A stretch of DNA of 64,000 nt, from assembly GCF_006439055.1 (NCBI RefSeq), contig NZ_RCZC01000012.1, forward strand, positions 22,186 through 86,185. The letters are read 5' to 3'. The DNA comes from Sphingomonas glacialis. GTDB lineage: Bacteria; Pseudomonadota; Alphaproteobacteria; Sphingomonadales; Sphingomonadaceae. The position numbers were made by a program, and so were the translations under genes. How positions within the stretch are numbered: the stretch's first letter is position 1; each line of letters begins with the position of its first letter. The notes under the pieces were generated by a model. It made no database searches, was not told the origin of the DNA, and saw only the letters and a program-made list of their open reading frames with translations. Positions 34,186 through 43,305 of the stretch are shown in pieces.

Positions 34186-35398
34186 GACGACAGCCCCGGG
34201 CGGCGCGCTCGCCGGGGTCAAGGTGCTCGATCTGTCGCGCGTGCTCGCGGGGCCGTGGGCGACGCAGATGCTCGGCGATCTCGGGGCCGAGGTGCTCAAG
34301 ATCGAGCAGCCGGGGCAGGGCGACGATACGCGCCGATGGGGGCCGCCGGCGCTCGCCGATGATTCGGGCGATTCGGCCTATTACCTCTGCGCCAATCGCA
34401 ACAAGCGCTCGCTCGCGATCGATCTCGCGCAGCCCAAGGGGGCCGATCTGATCCGCCGGCTCGCCGCGCAGAGCGACGTGCTGGTCGAGAATTTCCGTGT
34501 CGGCGGGCTCGCCAAATACGGGCTCGATTATGCGAGCCTCTCCGCGATCAATCCGCGGCTGGTCTATTGCTCGATCACCGGCTTCGGGCAGGACGGGCCG
34601 TACAAGGACAAAGGCGGCTACGACTTCCTGATCCAGGCGATGGGTGGGCTGATGAGCGTCACCGGCGAAGCCGACGGCACGCCGATGAAGGTCGGCGTGC
34701 CGATCGTCGACCTGTTCACCGGCACCTATGCGACCGTCGCGATCCTCGCCGCTTTGCGTCACCGCGACGTGACGGGGCAGGGGCAGCATGTCGATTGCGC
34801 TCTGCTCGACACTCAGCTGGCGATGCTGTCGAACCAGGCGTCGAACTGGCTCAATGGCGGGACGGTGCCGGTGCGGCGCGGCAACGATCATCCCAACATC
34901 GTGCCGTATCGCGATTACGAGACCGCCGATGGCGCGATCGTCGTGGCGCTGGGGAATGACCGGCAGTTCCGCGATTTCCTGCGCGTGCTCGGGTTGAGCG
35001 ATCTGGGCGACGATCCGCGCTTCGCCAGCGTCGCCTTGCGCAGCGAGCATCGTGAGGCGCTGCACGCGCATCTCGCCCCTGCGGTGGCGCAGTGGGGCTC
35101 GGACGATCTTGTTGCGGCGATGGAGGCGGCCAAGCTCCCCGCGGGCAAGGTCGCGGGGCTACCCGAAATCTTCGCCGATCCGCAGGTTGCGCATCGCAAG
35201 AACGTCCAGGCGATGGCGCGCGCGGATGGGACGCCGCTGCAGGTCGTCGGCTTCCCAGCGAAGCTATCCGAGACGCCCGCCAGCTATGATCGGGCGCCGC
35301 CGCGCGCCGGGGCGGATACGCGCGAGGCGCTGGCGGGGGCTTTGGGTCTGTCCCAGGACGCGCTCGATGCCTTGGTGGCAGCCGGTGTTATCGCTTAG
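34175..35398 (+). CDS. CaiB/BaiF family CoA-transferase
   Basis: The ~407-residue class III CoA-transferase shows LSRVLAGPWATQMLGDLGAEVLKIEQPGQGDDTR, YYLCANRNKRSLAIDLAQPKG, NFRVGGLAKYGLDY, and VGVPIVDLFTGTYATVAIL, which contains the Asp that accepts CoA. The chosen ATG overlaps the LiuD stop; a GTG six bases earlier is an alternative. The family moves CoA between acids. Its tight link to methylcrotonyl-CoA carboxylase suggests a role on the leucine-breakdown route, for instance with 3-methylglutaconyl or hydroxymethylglutaryl thioesters, but this is inference; no hydratase or HMG-CoA lyase gene is nearby. Confidence 0.87.
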   Translation: MPPETTAPGGALAGVKVLDLSRVLAGPWATQMLGDLGAEVLKIEQPGQGDDTRRWGPPALADDSGDSAYYLCANRNKRSLAIDLAQPKGADLIRRLAAQSDVLVENFRVGGLAKYGLDYASLSAINPRLVYCSITGFGQDGPYKDKGGYDFLIQAMGGLMSVTGEADGTPMKVGVPIVDLFTGTYATVAILAALRHRDVTGQGQHVDCALLDTQLAMLSNQASNWLNGGTVPVRRGNDHPNIVPYRDYETADGAIVVALGNDRQFRDFLRVLGLSDLGDDPRFASVALRSEHREALHAHLAPAVAQWGSDDLVAAMEAAKLPAGKVAGLPEIFADPQVAHRKNVQAMARADGTPLQVVGFPAKLSETPASYDRAPPRAGADTREALAGALGLSQDALDALVAAGVIA

Positions 35399-35402
35399 CC
35401 AA

Positions 35403-35511
35403 GGCCGCACCCCGGCGAAGGCAGGGCTTAGGCGCGCAGGTCGGAGTGATCGCGCGTAGTGTTTCCCTATTAGCGTTTCGCTACTGGGCCCCGGCCTTCG
35501 CCGGGGGTGCA
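35403..35511. repeat. Paired-palindrome intergenic repeat, copy 5
   Basis: GCACCCCGGCGAAGGCAGGG at the left and CCCCGGCCTTCGCCGGGGGTGC at the right are inverse complements with small changes. It lies in the gap between convergent CoA-transferase and HerA-like genes. Confidence 0.65.
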
Positions 35512-35536
35512 GGCAGCAGGGTTCAGCGTCAGAGCT

Positions 35537-37204
35537 TCACCGCCCCTTGAACAGACCCCCGAGCACGCCGCGGACCAGACTGCCGACAATCCCGCCAGCG
35601 GCGCCGCGTGACGATCCGAACACCGCCTTCGAGACTTCGTTGGCGACTTGCCGCCCGACTGCCGAACTCGCCGAACGCGTGGCTGAGGTGATCGCGCGGT
35701 TCCAGGGCGAGTTGGCGGCGGCCTTGGCTTCGGCTGCGGCCTGCTGCGTGGCCAATTTGGACTGACGGTCCGCCTCGCGCTGCGCGGCGACGCGCTGGCG
35801 CTCGGCCTCCTTGGCGGCGACCGCGTCGGCCTTGGCCTGCACCGCGGCGGCCTTTTCGGCCTCGGTCTTCGCTTTCGCTTCGGCCGCAGCGGCGGCGGCT
35901 TCCTGCGCCTTGGCGCCGAGCATTTCCTCGGCCGAGTGGCGATCGACCAGCACGTCGTATTTGTTGCCGACCGGATCGGTCGAGATCATCACGCCGCGCT
36001 CGACCGGCGTCACCGGCCCGACGCGCGACGCTGGCGGCGCGATCAGCGTGCGCTGGACGGGCGAGGGGGATCCGTCGGGAAGCAGCAAGGAGACCAGCGC
36101 CTCGCCGACCTTCAGCTCGGTGATCGCGGTCTCGACATCGACGCCGGGATTGGCGCGGAAGGTCGTCGCTGCAGACTTCACCGCCGCCTGGTCGCGCGGG
36201 GTGAAGGCGCGCAGCGCGTGTTGCACGCGGTTGCCGAGTTGGCCCGCCACGGTATCGGGAATGTCGATCGGGTTCTGCGTGATGAAATAGATGCCGACGC
36301 CCTTCGATCGGATCAGCCGCACGACTTGCTCGATCTTCTCGAGCAGCGCTTTGGGCGCGGCGTCGAACAGCAGATGCGCTTCGTCGAAGAAGAAGCAGAG
36401 TTTGGGCTTGTCGGGATCGCCGACCTCGGGGAGATGCTCGAACAATTCGCTCATCAGCCACAGCAGGAAGGTCGAATAAAGCTTTGGCGACGCCATCAAT
36501 TTGTCGGCGGCGAGCACGTTGACGATGCCGCGGCCCTTCTCGTCCACCCCGATGAAATCGTCGAGATCGAGCGCGGGCTCGCCGAAGAAATGCTCGCCGC
36601 CCTGGCTGCGGAGCTGGAGCAGCGCGCGCTGGATCGTGCCGATCGATTGCTTCGACACATTGCCATAGGTGGTGGTGAGCTCGTCGGCGCGCCCGGCGCA
36701 ATCGACCAGCATCGCCTGCAGATCGTCCAGGTCGATCAGCAGCAGCCCGTCCTTGTCGGCGACGTGGAAGGCGATCGTCAGCACGCCTTCCTGGACTTCG
36801 TTGAGGTCCATCAAGCGCGAGAGCAGGAGCGGTCCCATCTCGGAAATGGTGGTGCGGATCGGGTGGCCCTGCTCGCCGTACAGATCCCAGAATTGCACCG
36901 GCGTATCGGCATAGGCCCAGGCCTGGTCGCCAATTTCCTTGGCGCGCGCGGCGAAGATCTCGTGATTTTTGGCGGTAGGGGAGCCGGCCATCGCGAGGCC
37001 CGAAAGATCGCCCTTCACGTCGGCGACGAAGCAGGGGACGCCCGCGCGCGAAAAGCCTTCGATGATGCCTTGGACGGTCACCGTCTTGCCGGTGCCGGTC
37101 GCGCCGGCGATCAGGCCGTGGCGGTTGGCGCGCTTGAGTTCGAGCTGCTGCGGGTTGGTGCCATCAGCGCCGGCGCCGATGAAGATGCTTGTCGTGTCGG
37201 TCAT
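35537..37204 (-). CDS. HerA/YjgR-like ATPase (DUF853 family)
   Basis: The 555-residue protein carries a RecA-type ATPase fold with Walker A GATGTGKT (residues 34-41), a Walker-B-like FFFDEAHLLFDAAPK and IYFITQNPIDIPDTVAGQLGNRVQHALR (arginine-finger/sensor region), the order seen in HerA-like helicase C-terminal-domain proteins such as YjgR. The C-terminal third is a long, charged Ala/Glu/Lys-rich coiled coil ending in small Gly-rich segments (GGIVGSLVRGVLGGLF), perhaps membrane-associating. The role of the family is not settled; ATP-driven remodelling is likely. Confidence 0.88.
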   Translation of the reverse strand: MTDTTSIFIGAGADGTNPQQLELKRANRHGLIAGATGTGKTVTVQGIIEGFSRAGVPCFVADVKGDLSGLAMAGSPTAKNHEIFAARAKEIGDQAWAYADTPVQFWDLYGEQGHPIRTTISEMGPLLLSRLMDLNEVQEGVLTIAFHVADKDGLLLIDLDDLQAMLVDCAGRADELTTTYGNVSKQSIGTIQRALLQLRSQGGEHFFGEPALDLDDFIGVDEKGRGIVNVLAADKLMASPKLYSTFLLWLMSELFEHLPEVGDPDKPKLCFFFDEAHLLFDAAPKALLEKIEQVVRLIRSKGVGIYFITQNPIDIPDTVAGQLGNRVQHALRAFTPRDQAAVKSAATTFRANPGVDVETAITELKVGEALVSLLLPDGSPSPVQRTLIAPPASRVGPVTPVERGVMISTDPVGNKYDVLVDRHSAEEMLGAKAQEAAAAAAEAKAKTEAEKAAAVQAKADAVAAKEAERQRVAAQREADRQSKLATQQAAAEAKAAANSPWNRAITSATRSASSAVGRQVANEVSKAVFGSSRGAAGGIVGSLVRGVLGGLFKGR

Positions 37205-37266
37205 GCGGCCTCGCGAGGTTTCGGAGCAAACTATCGCGCGAAATGCGGGCCAGCGGAAGCCTTTTA

Positions 37267-37367
37267 GCCCCTCCCCTTCAGGGGAGGGGTTGGGGTGGGG
37301 ACGTAAGGGGCACCCGGTCTCTGCGAGGCCTCCCCCACCCCCAACCCCTCCCCTGAAGGGGAGGGGC
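37267..37367. repeat. Second-family paired repeat (CCCCTCCCC/GGGGAGGGG), copy B
   Basis: Same build as the copy at 21061-21160: two inverted hairpins CCCCTCCCC-TTCA-GGGGAGGGG and their complement, with GGTTGGGGTGGGG-type spacers. It lies directly behind the degP stop on the minus strand. Confidence 0.7.
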
Positions 37368-37380
37368 GCATTCGTTGACG

Positions 37381-38922
37381 TTACTTCTTGAGCTTCACGC
37401 CGATGAAGAACGCCGGCTGACGCCCGCGCACGACATACAGCGCGACCTGCGACCGGCCCGCGGCCTTCGCCTGCATCACGACCGCCCCGAGCGCCGCCGG
37501 GGTGCCGACCGGCGTACCATTGGCCGAGATGATCACGTCACCGCGCTTGAGGCCCTTGGCGCCCGCATCGCTCGACGGATCGACCGTGCCGATCACGACA
37601 CCCTGCACCGACGAGTCGATGCTGAAGGTGCGCGCGATCTGCGGGGTGAGCGTTGCGACGGTCACGCCGAGCGGGTTCGAGGCCGCCTGGCCGACACCCG
37701 GCGTATCGCCGTCGTCGGACATGTCGTCGTCGGACTGGGCACTGGCCTGCGCCGCCAGCGCATCCTCGGACGGACGCGTGCCAATCGTCGCGATGATCGT
37801 CTGCGGCTTGCCCTGGCGGACGATGTCGACCGGCACGCGGGTGCCCGGCGTCACATTGGCGACGAGGTAGCTGAGCGACTGATCGGGGTTCACGTCCTTG
37901 CCGCCGACGCGCAGCACGATGTCACCGACCTTGAGGCCGGCCTTGTCGGCAGGCTGGCCGGGCTCGATGCTGCGGAGCAGCTCGCCCTTGTTCTTGGCGA
38001 GGCCGAACGAGGAAGCGAGATCGTCGTCGATCGGTTGCGGGCCGACGCCGAGATAGCCGCGCGCGATCTTGGTGCCCTTCATCAGCTTTTCGATGACCGG
38101 CTTGGCGTCGGTCGCCGGGATCGCGAAGCCGATGCCGATATTGCCGCCGCCGGTGCTGCCGAGGATCTGTGAGTTGATGCCGATCACATTGCCGTTGAGA
38201 TCGAACATCGGGCCGCCCGAATTGCCCTGGTTGATCGCGGCATCGGTCTGGATGAAGCGGTCATAGGCGCCTGCGCCGGTCACGCGGTGGAGCGACGAGA
38301 CGATCCCCGCGGTCACCGTGCCGCCAAGGCCGAACGGGTTGCCGATCGCGACGATCCAATCGCCGACGCGCGCCGCGTCTGAATCGCCGAACTTCACGAA
38401 CGGGAGGTTCTTCGCCTCGATCTTGAGCAGCGCCAGATCCGAAGTCGGATCGCGGCCGATCAGCTTGGCGACATATTCCTTGCGGTCGGTCATCGTGACG
38501 CTGATCGAGTCGACCGTCGCGCCCTTGGCTCCCGCGGCGACCACGTGGTTGTTGGTCACGACATAGCCGTCGGGCGAAATGATAAAGCCCGAACCGAGCG
38601 AGGTCGCCTCGCGCGTGGTCGGCGTGCCGCCGCCGCCCTGGCCCTGCTGCTGGCCGAACAGGCCCTCGAACGGGGTCCCGGCGAACGGATTGGCGGGCTG
38701 CGCCTGGGTGATGTGCTGGCTGGTCGAGATGTTGACCACCGCGGGCTGCAGCCGCGCGACCAGGTCAGCAAAGCTCATCGGCGCGCCGGGCTTGGGGGCG
38801 GCGGCGGCCATGACGGCGGGTTCGTTCTGGGCGGTCTGCGCGCCTCCGGCGGATGGCAACGCAATAGCGGTGGCGGTCCCGCTCAGTAGCAGGGCGGCGG
38901 TGATGGCGTAGGCGTAGCGCAC
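37381..38922 (-). CDS. degP: Do-family serine endoprotease DegP/HtrA
   Basis: A 513-residue periplasmic protease and chaperone. The signal peptide begins VRYAYAITAALLLSGTATA (GTG start preceded by GAGGAAA). The trypsin-like triad is visible as TNNHVV (His), DPTSDLALLKI (Asp) and QGNSGGPMFD (Ser). Two PDZ domains follow (GYLGVGPQPIDDDL...; a second around VATLTPQIARTFSIDSSVQGVVIGTV...). It degrades misfolded envelope proteins. HflC and HflK lie upstream on the same strand, an envelope quality-control group. Confidence 0.94.
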   Translation of the reverse strand: MRYAYAITAALLLSGTATAIALPSAGGAQTAQNEPAVMAAAAPKPGAPMSFADLVARLQPAVVNISTSQHITQAQPANPFAGTPFEGLFGQQQGQGGGGTPTTREATSLGSGFIISPDGYVVTNNHVVAAGAKGATVDSISVTMTDRKEYVAKLIGRDPTSDLALLKIEAKNLPFVKFGDSDAARVGDWIVAIGNPFGLGGTVTAGIVSSLHRVTGAGAYDRFIQTDAAINQGNSGGPMFDLNGNVIGINSQILGSTGGGNIGIGFAIPATDAKPVIEKLMKGTKIARGYLGVGPQPIDDDLASSFGLAKNKGELLRSIEPGQPADKAGLKVGDIVLRVGGKDVNPDQSLSYLVANVTPGTRVPVDIVRQGKPQTIIATIGTRPSEDALAAQASAQSDDDMSDDGDTPGVGQAASNPLGVTVATLTPQIARTFSIDSSVQGVVIGTVDPSSDAGAKGLKRGDVIISANGTPVGTPAALGAVVMQAKAAGRSQVALYVVRGRQPAFFIGVKLKK

Positions 38923-39034
38923 TAGGGTCGTTTCCTCTCGTCTACCAATTGGCAGCAACGCGATAGCTGTTAGCCATGGTTGCTGAACGGCGATTGAATA
39001 TCAACGGCTGACGGGCCGTTACGGGGCCGTCGAA

Positions 39035-39898
39035 TCAACGACGACCCTGGAATTCCTTCAAATAGGCGTTGTCGGGCGACAGGACCAAGCTCGTCGAGCC
39101 CTTGCCGTCCTGTGCGAAGGTGTAGCGGTACGACTGCATCGCGCGATAGAAGTCGTAGAATTCGGCATCCTTGTTGAACGCCGCCGCATAGATCTGCGCC
39201 GCCTGCGCATCGGCCTGCGCCGAGATGATCTGCGCGGTCTGCGCGCCCTGCGCCTGGATCGTCAGCGCCTGTTGATGCCGCGCGGTGCGCATCCGGTTGA
39301 GCGCGCTGTCGAACGGCGTGCCGGTCGGCAGGTCGGCATGCTTGATGCGTACATCGACGATCTGCACCCCATATTGCGACGCGAGCCGCTGCAGGCCGGC
39401 GCGGATGTTGCCCATCACCTGCGTGCGCTCGGGGCTGAGCAAGGCCGCGAACGGACGCTTGCCGAGCTCATTGCGCAGCGACGAGCTGAACAGCGGCTGG
39501 AGCTGATCCTTGACGCGCTGCTCGGTGACCGAGGTGCTGCCGGTCGAAATCACCGCCTTGAGCGGATCGACGATGCGGAAGCGCGCATAGGCATCGACCT
39601 CGAGCCGGGTCTGGTCGGTCGACAGCACGGGCTGGTTGTCGAGCTCGACGTCGAGCACGCGCTTGTCGACCCAGACGAGCCGGTCGATGAACGGCACGCG
39701 GAAGTTGATGCCGGCGCCGGTGCGGCCGAACACTTCGTTCGGGTGATATTCGTTGATCGTCGCGACCGGCTGCTGGAAGCGCAGGATCACCGCCTGGCGC
39801 GTCTCGGGGACGATCGCGACCGAGCTGGCGGCGACGATCAGCAGGAGCAGCGCGACGATGCCGAGCGTGATCGGATTGCGGAGCAAAGTGCGGCTCAC
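39035..39898 (-). CDS. hflC: HflC, modulator of FtsH protease
   Basis: The 287-residue protein has one N-terminal membrane segment (LGIVALLLLIVAASSVAIV) and a prohibitin/SPFH domain (AVILRFQQPVATINE, AGINFRVPFIDRLVWVDKRVLD) with a coiled-coil tail rich in Ala/Gln. With HflK it forms a large inner-membrane ring around FtsH. Its start overlaps the hflK stop by four bases (ATGA), so the pair is translationally coupled. Confidence 0.94.
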   Translation of the reverse strand: MSRTLLRNPITLGIVALLLLIVAASSVAIVPETRQAVILRFQQPVATINEYHPNEVFGRTGAGINFRVPFIDRLVWVDKRVLDVELDNQPVLSTDQTRLEVDAYARFRIVDPLKAVISTGSTSVTEQRVKDQLQPLFSSSLRNELGKRPFAALLSPERTQVMGNIRAGLQRLASQYGVQIVDVRIKHADLPTGTPFDSALNRMRTARHQQALTIQAQGAQTAQIISAQADAQAAQIYAAAFNKDAEFYDFYRAMQSYRYTFAQDGKGSTSLVLSPDNAYLKEFQGRR

Positions 39899-41049
39899 TG
39901 TGCGGCTCCTCCCTGAGCTTGCGGGGCGGGCACGGCGTCGGGCAGGCGCTTGGCGATCCCGGGCAGCGGCAGATACGGCACGACGCCCGGGGCCTGGATG
40001 ATCGTCTTATCGGATTTGGACAGAACCTGCTCCATCGTGTCGTAATACATGCGCTTGCGGGTCACGTCGGGCGCGAGCTTGTACTGGGCGTAGATCACGT
40101 CGAACGCCGCGGCCTCGCCCTGCGCCTTGGCGAGCACCTGCTGCGCGTAACCGCGCGCCTTGCTGATGTCGCTCTGCGCCTGTTGCTGCGCGGCCGAGAC
40201 TTCCTTGAACGCGTCGGACACCTGCGCCGGTGCCTGCGCGCCGCGGATCGCGACGCCCTGGATGCGGATGCCGGCGTTATAGCCGTCGAGAATGTCCTGC
40301 ATCGATTGCTGGACCTTGACCTCGATCGCGTTGCGCCCGCTGCCGATCGCGTCGTCGAGCGTCGCGGTGGCGACGGCGGCACGCATCGCGCTCATCGCGG
40401 TCGCGCGCAGCGTGTTGCGCGGTTCGGCGATCTGGAAGGCGAAGTCCTGCGGGTTCGAAATCTGCCAGCGCACCGAATAATCGAGATCGACGATGTTCTG
40501 GTCGCTCGTCAGCATCAGTTTGTCGGTTTCGGAGCCGCCATCGCCTTCATCGGGGAAGGTTTCGGTGTTGATCGCCGCGACATCGACCTTCGCCACGTCG
40601 ACGAAGGGGGCGGGCAGCGTCATGCGAATGCCGGGCTCGAGCGTTTCGGAATAGCGGCCGAGAAAGGTCACCACGCCGCGCTGTTGCGGCCCGATCGAAT
40701 GGAAGCTGGTGAGGACGATCCAGGCAAGGACGATCACGCCGACCGCGATCAGCCACAGGTTGGTCGCGCTCGGCGCGCCGGGGATGCGCGGACGCCCGCC
40801 ACCGCCGAAACCACCCGGGCCGCTGCCGCCGCCGCGTGCGCGCTTGAGGAACTCGTCGAGCGCGCTCGGGCCAGCCGTCGTGCCGCGCGGCTTGCCGGCG
40901 GGAGGCTGCGCCCAGGGGTTGCGCGGACCGCCGCTCTTGTCGTCGTCCCCGCCGCCAGAACCGCCACCAGCGCCGCCGCTGCCCCACGGGCCCTTGCCAT
41001 CGGCGGATTGGAGGGAAGGGCGTGAAAACCAGCGCGATAGGATCGTCAT
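39895..41049 (-). CDS. hflK: HflK, modulator of FtsH protease
   Basis: A 384-residue SPFH protein. After a long Gly/Ser/Pro-rich cytoplasmic leader comes a single membrane span (LWLIAVGVIVLAWIVLTSF), then GPQQRGVVTFLGRYSETLEPGIRMTLPAPF and the band-7 domain, with a C-terminal helix (AQQQAQSDISKARGYAQQVLAKAQGEAAAF). The start is ATG 41049; a longer frame continues without similarity. Partner of HflC; the two are often near degP. Divergent from mrp across 70 bases. Confidence 0.93.
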   Translation of the reverse strand: MTILSRWFSRPSLQSADGKGPWGSGGAGGGSGGGDDDKSGGPRNPWAQPPAGKPRGTTAGPSALDEFLKRARGGGSGPGGFGGGGRPRIPGAPSATNLWLIAVGVIVLAWIVLTSFHSIGPQQRGVVTFLGRYSETLEPGIRMTLPAPFVDVAKVDVAAINTETFPDEGDGGSETDKLMLTSDQNIVDLDYSVRWQISNPQDFAFQIAEPRNTLRATAMSAMRAAVATATLDDAIGSGRNAIEVKVQQSMQDILDGYNAGIRIQGVAIRGAQAPAQVSDAFKEVSAAQQQAQSDISKARGYAQQVLAKAQGEAAAFDVIYAQYKLAPDVTRKRMYYDTMEQVLSKSDKTIIQAPGVVPYLPLPGIAKRLPDAVPAPQAQGGAAQ

Positions 41050-41119
41050 GGTACCTTTATAGGGGCGTGCTCCGACGAAAAACAGTGGCAAGCGTGCCCA
41101 TGACGCCTATCTGGCGGCG

Positions 41120-42094
41120 ATGACCGATCCGATTTCGCCCGATGCCGCCCTCAACGCCGCCCTCTCGCTCGTCGCCGGCACCCGCGCGACGGGCCGGATC
41201 GAGGATGCCCGCGCCAGCGTGATCGTCGATGTCAGCGGACTCGACGAAGCCGATCACGCGCCGCTCGAGGATGCGGTGCGCCGCGCCGCGACCTTGGTGG
41301 CGGGGGTCGAGACGGTGCGTGTCGCGTTGACCAGCCAGCGCCAACGCCGCGTGACGATCGCGGTCGGCAGCGGGAAGGGCGGGGTCGGCAAGTCGACCGT
41401 GTCGGCCAATCTCGCCATCGCGCTGCATCAGGCGGGGCGGCGCGTCGGGCTGGTCGATGCCGATATCTACGGGCCGTCGCAGCCGCGGCTGATGGGCGTC
41501 GCCGATCTCAAACCGACCGCGCACAACAAGGTGCTCAATCCCGTCCAGACGCCGTTCGGCGTGCCATTGCTGTCGATGGGGATGCTCGTCACCGCCGACC
41601 AGGCGATCGCGTGGCGCGGGCCGATGGCGGCGGGGGCGCTTACGCAGATGATGGACGCCAATTGGGGCGCGGCCGATACGCTGGTGATGGACCTGCCGCC
41701 GGGGACGGGCGACGTCCAGCTGACGATGATCCAGAAATACCGCCCGACCGGCGCGGTGATCGTCTCGACGCCGCAGGACCTGGCCTTGATCGACGCGCGG
41801 CGCGCTATCGACCTGTTCGTCAAGGCGGGGGTGCCGATCATCGGGCTGATCGAAAATATGGCGGGCTATGTCTGCCCTTCCTGTGGCGAAGTGTCCGATC
41901 CGTTCGGCACCGGCGGCGCGGAGGCCGCGGCGAAGGAATTGGGGCTGCCGTTCCTGGGGCGCATTCCGCTCGACATGCGGGTGCGAGTCGCCTCCGATGC
42001 GGGGCAGCCGCCGGTGACGGGGAACGGCCCTGAAGCCGTGGCGTTCAAGCAGATTGCCGGCCATGTCGCCGGCTGGATCGAAGGACACGCCTGA
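41120..42094 (+). CDS. mrp: Mrp/ApbC iron-sulfur carrier ATPase
   Basis: The 324-residue protein has an N-terminal Fe-S-associated segment (TDPISPDAALNAALSLVAGTR..., MIP18-like remnant) and the ParA-type ATPase with the deviant Walker A GSGKGGVGKST, LVDADIYGPSQPRLMG, and LVMDLPPGTGDVQLT. The CxxC motif in NMAGYVCPSCGE binds the transferred cluster. It carries Fe-S clusters to target enzymes. It overlaps the next gene by one base (TGATG). Confidence 0.92.
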   Translation: MTDPISPDAALNAALSLVAGTRATGRIEDARASVIVDVSGLDEADHAPLEDAVRRAATLVAGVETVRVALTSQRQRRVTIAVGSGKGGVGKSTVSANLAIALHQAGRRVGLVDADIYGPSQPRLMGVADLKPTAHNKVLNPVQTPFGVPLLSMGMLVTADQAIAWRGPMAAGALTQMMDANWGAADTLVMDLPPGTGDVQLTMIQKYRPTGAVIVSTPQDLALIDARRAIDLFVKAGVPIIGLIENMAGYVCPSCGEVSDPFGTGGAEAAAKELGLPFLGRIPLDMRVRVASDAGQPPVTGNGPEAVAFKQIAGHVAGWIEGHA

Positions 42095-42522
42095 TGCCGC
42101 TCACCAGCGATAGCGACCTGCGCACCTTGCTCGAGGAGACCCGCACGATCGCTTTGGTCGGCGCGTCGGACCGGCCCGATCGCCCATCGTACCGTGTGAT
42201 GCGGACGCTGCAGGAGCATGGCTATCGCGTGATCCCGGTCAATCCGCAGATCACCGGCGAGCATCTCCACGGCGAGTTCGTATTTCGCGAGCTGTCGCAG
42301 ATCGGCGACCCGATCGACATGGTCGATATCTTTCGCAATTCCGCCGCAGCGGGAGACGCGGTCGACGAAGCGATCGCGGCGGGCGCCAAGGCCGTCTGGC
42401 TGCAATTGGGCGTGGTCAACGAGGCCGCCGCGGCGCGTGCCGAGGCAGCGGGGCTCAAGGTCGTGATGGACCGCTGCCCGGCGATCGACCTGCCGCGCTT
42501 GGGTGTCGCCAAGATCGCCTGA
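42094..42522 (+). CDS. CoA-binding domain protein (YccU-like)
   Basis: A 142-residue Rossmann-fold protein: TIALVGASDRPDRPSYRVMRTLQEHGYRVIPVNPQITGEHLHGE, then VDMVDIFRNSAAAGDAVDEAIAAGAKAVWLQLGVVNEAAAARAEAAGLKVVMDRCPAIDL, which is the small CoA-binding family (COG1832). The role is unknown; homologues bind CoA. Its ATG overlaps the mrp stop, so it is cotranslated with mrp. Confidence 0.9.
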   Translation: MPLTSDSDLRTLLEETRTIALVGASDRPDRPSYRVMRTLQEHGYRVIPVNPQITGEHLHGEFVFRELSQIGDPIDMVDIFRNSAAAGDAVDEAIAAGAKAVWLQLGVVNEAAAARAEAAGLKVVMDRCPAIDLPRLGVAKIA

Positions 42523-42555
42523 AATCGGCCACGATTGCAGCGGAGTATCGGGTCC

Positions 42556-43080
42556 ATGATCGTGCTGCTCCTCGCCGCGCAAGCCGCGACCCCCGCCGTG
42601 CCCGCTCCGGCGGCGCCGATTGCCTTCTCGATTCTGCAGCCGGTCGCGAACGAGCCGTGTACGCGGCGCGGCAAGGCGGTCGATCCCAACGACATCGTCG
42701 TGTGCGGCAAGCCGCTGCCGTCGCAGGCGTTGCCCTATCCCGACGAGGTCGTGCTGAACCGACCGAAACCGTCCAATCCGTATCTCACCGGGGCGGGGGC
42801 GATGGCGGTCGAGAGCAGCTCGCCGTGCGCGACGATGCAGCGCGGCTGCGCTGGCGGTGTGCAGTTCTTCGAGGGCGGCACGCAGGTGGTGCGGCTGATC
42901 CAGAAGGTGGTGTCGCCCGACAGCTGTTGCGAGCGGCCGGGCGAGGCGAAGGATTTCATGATGCTGGCCGGCGACGTCGCGCACGGGGTCGGGCGGGTGT
43001 TCAAGAAGAAGCCCGATAAGTCGGGCCGCGTCGCGATCGCGCTGGATGACACGCCGCGCGAGTCGGTGATCCTGCCGTAG
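42556..43080 (+). CDS. Small Cys-rich exported protein
   Basis: About 174 residues from MIVLLLAAQAATPAVPAPAAP, a short hydrophobic leader rich in Ala and Pro. The mature part has several Cys (EPCTRRGKAVDPNDIVVCGKPLPS, SSPCATMQRGCAGG, DSCCERPGE), suggesting disulfides in the periplasm. I know no family for it; it resembles other uncharacterised sphingomonad exported proteins in its DIVVCGK block. It follows the CoA-binding gene by 33 bases. The start could also be TTG 42535. Confidence 0.6.
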   Translation: MIVLLLAAQAATPAVPAPAAPIAFSILQPVANEPCTRRGKAVDPNDIVVCGKPLPSQALPYPDEVVLNRPKPSNPYLTGAGAMAVESSSPCATMQRGCAGGVQFFEGGTQVVRLIQKVVSPDSCCERPGEAKDFMMLAGDVAHGVGRVFKKKPDKSGRVAIALDDTPRESVILP

Positions 43081-43125
43081 CGCGGGCCGCGCGTGCGGGG
43101 CTTGGCAAAGTATCGCGCACCCACA

Positions 43126-43211
43126 CCTGTCATCCCAGCGAAGGCCGGGATCTCATGGCTGCACGGGTGCGCTTCGCAGCACGGAGACCCCAGCTTTCGC
43201 TGGGGTGACGG
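43126..43211. repeat. Paired-palindrome intergenic repeat, copy 6
   Basis: CCTGTCATCCCAGCGAAGGC at the left, and AGCTTTCGCTGGGGTGACGG at the right, are inverse complements at their ends with the shared GTCAYCCCAGC core. It lies in the gap between the exported-protein gene and homoserine dehydrogenase. Confidence 0.65.
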
Positions 43212-43305
43212 GAGCATTCCGATGGCGGTTCCTTCTTCTCGCGGTCGAGAAGAAGGGGAGCCCTTCGACGGGCGTAGGCCGAACGCGAAAGCGCTGTACG
43301 CACCC

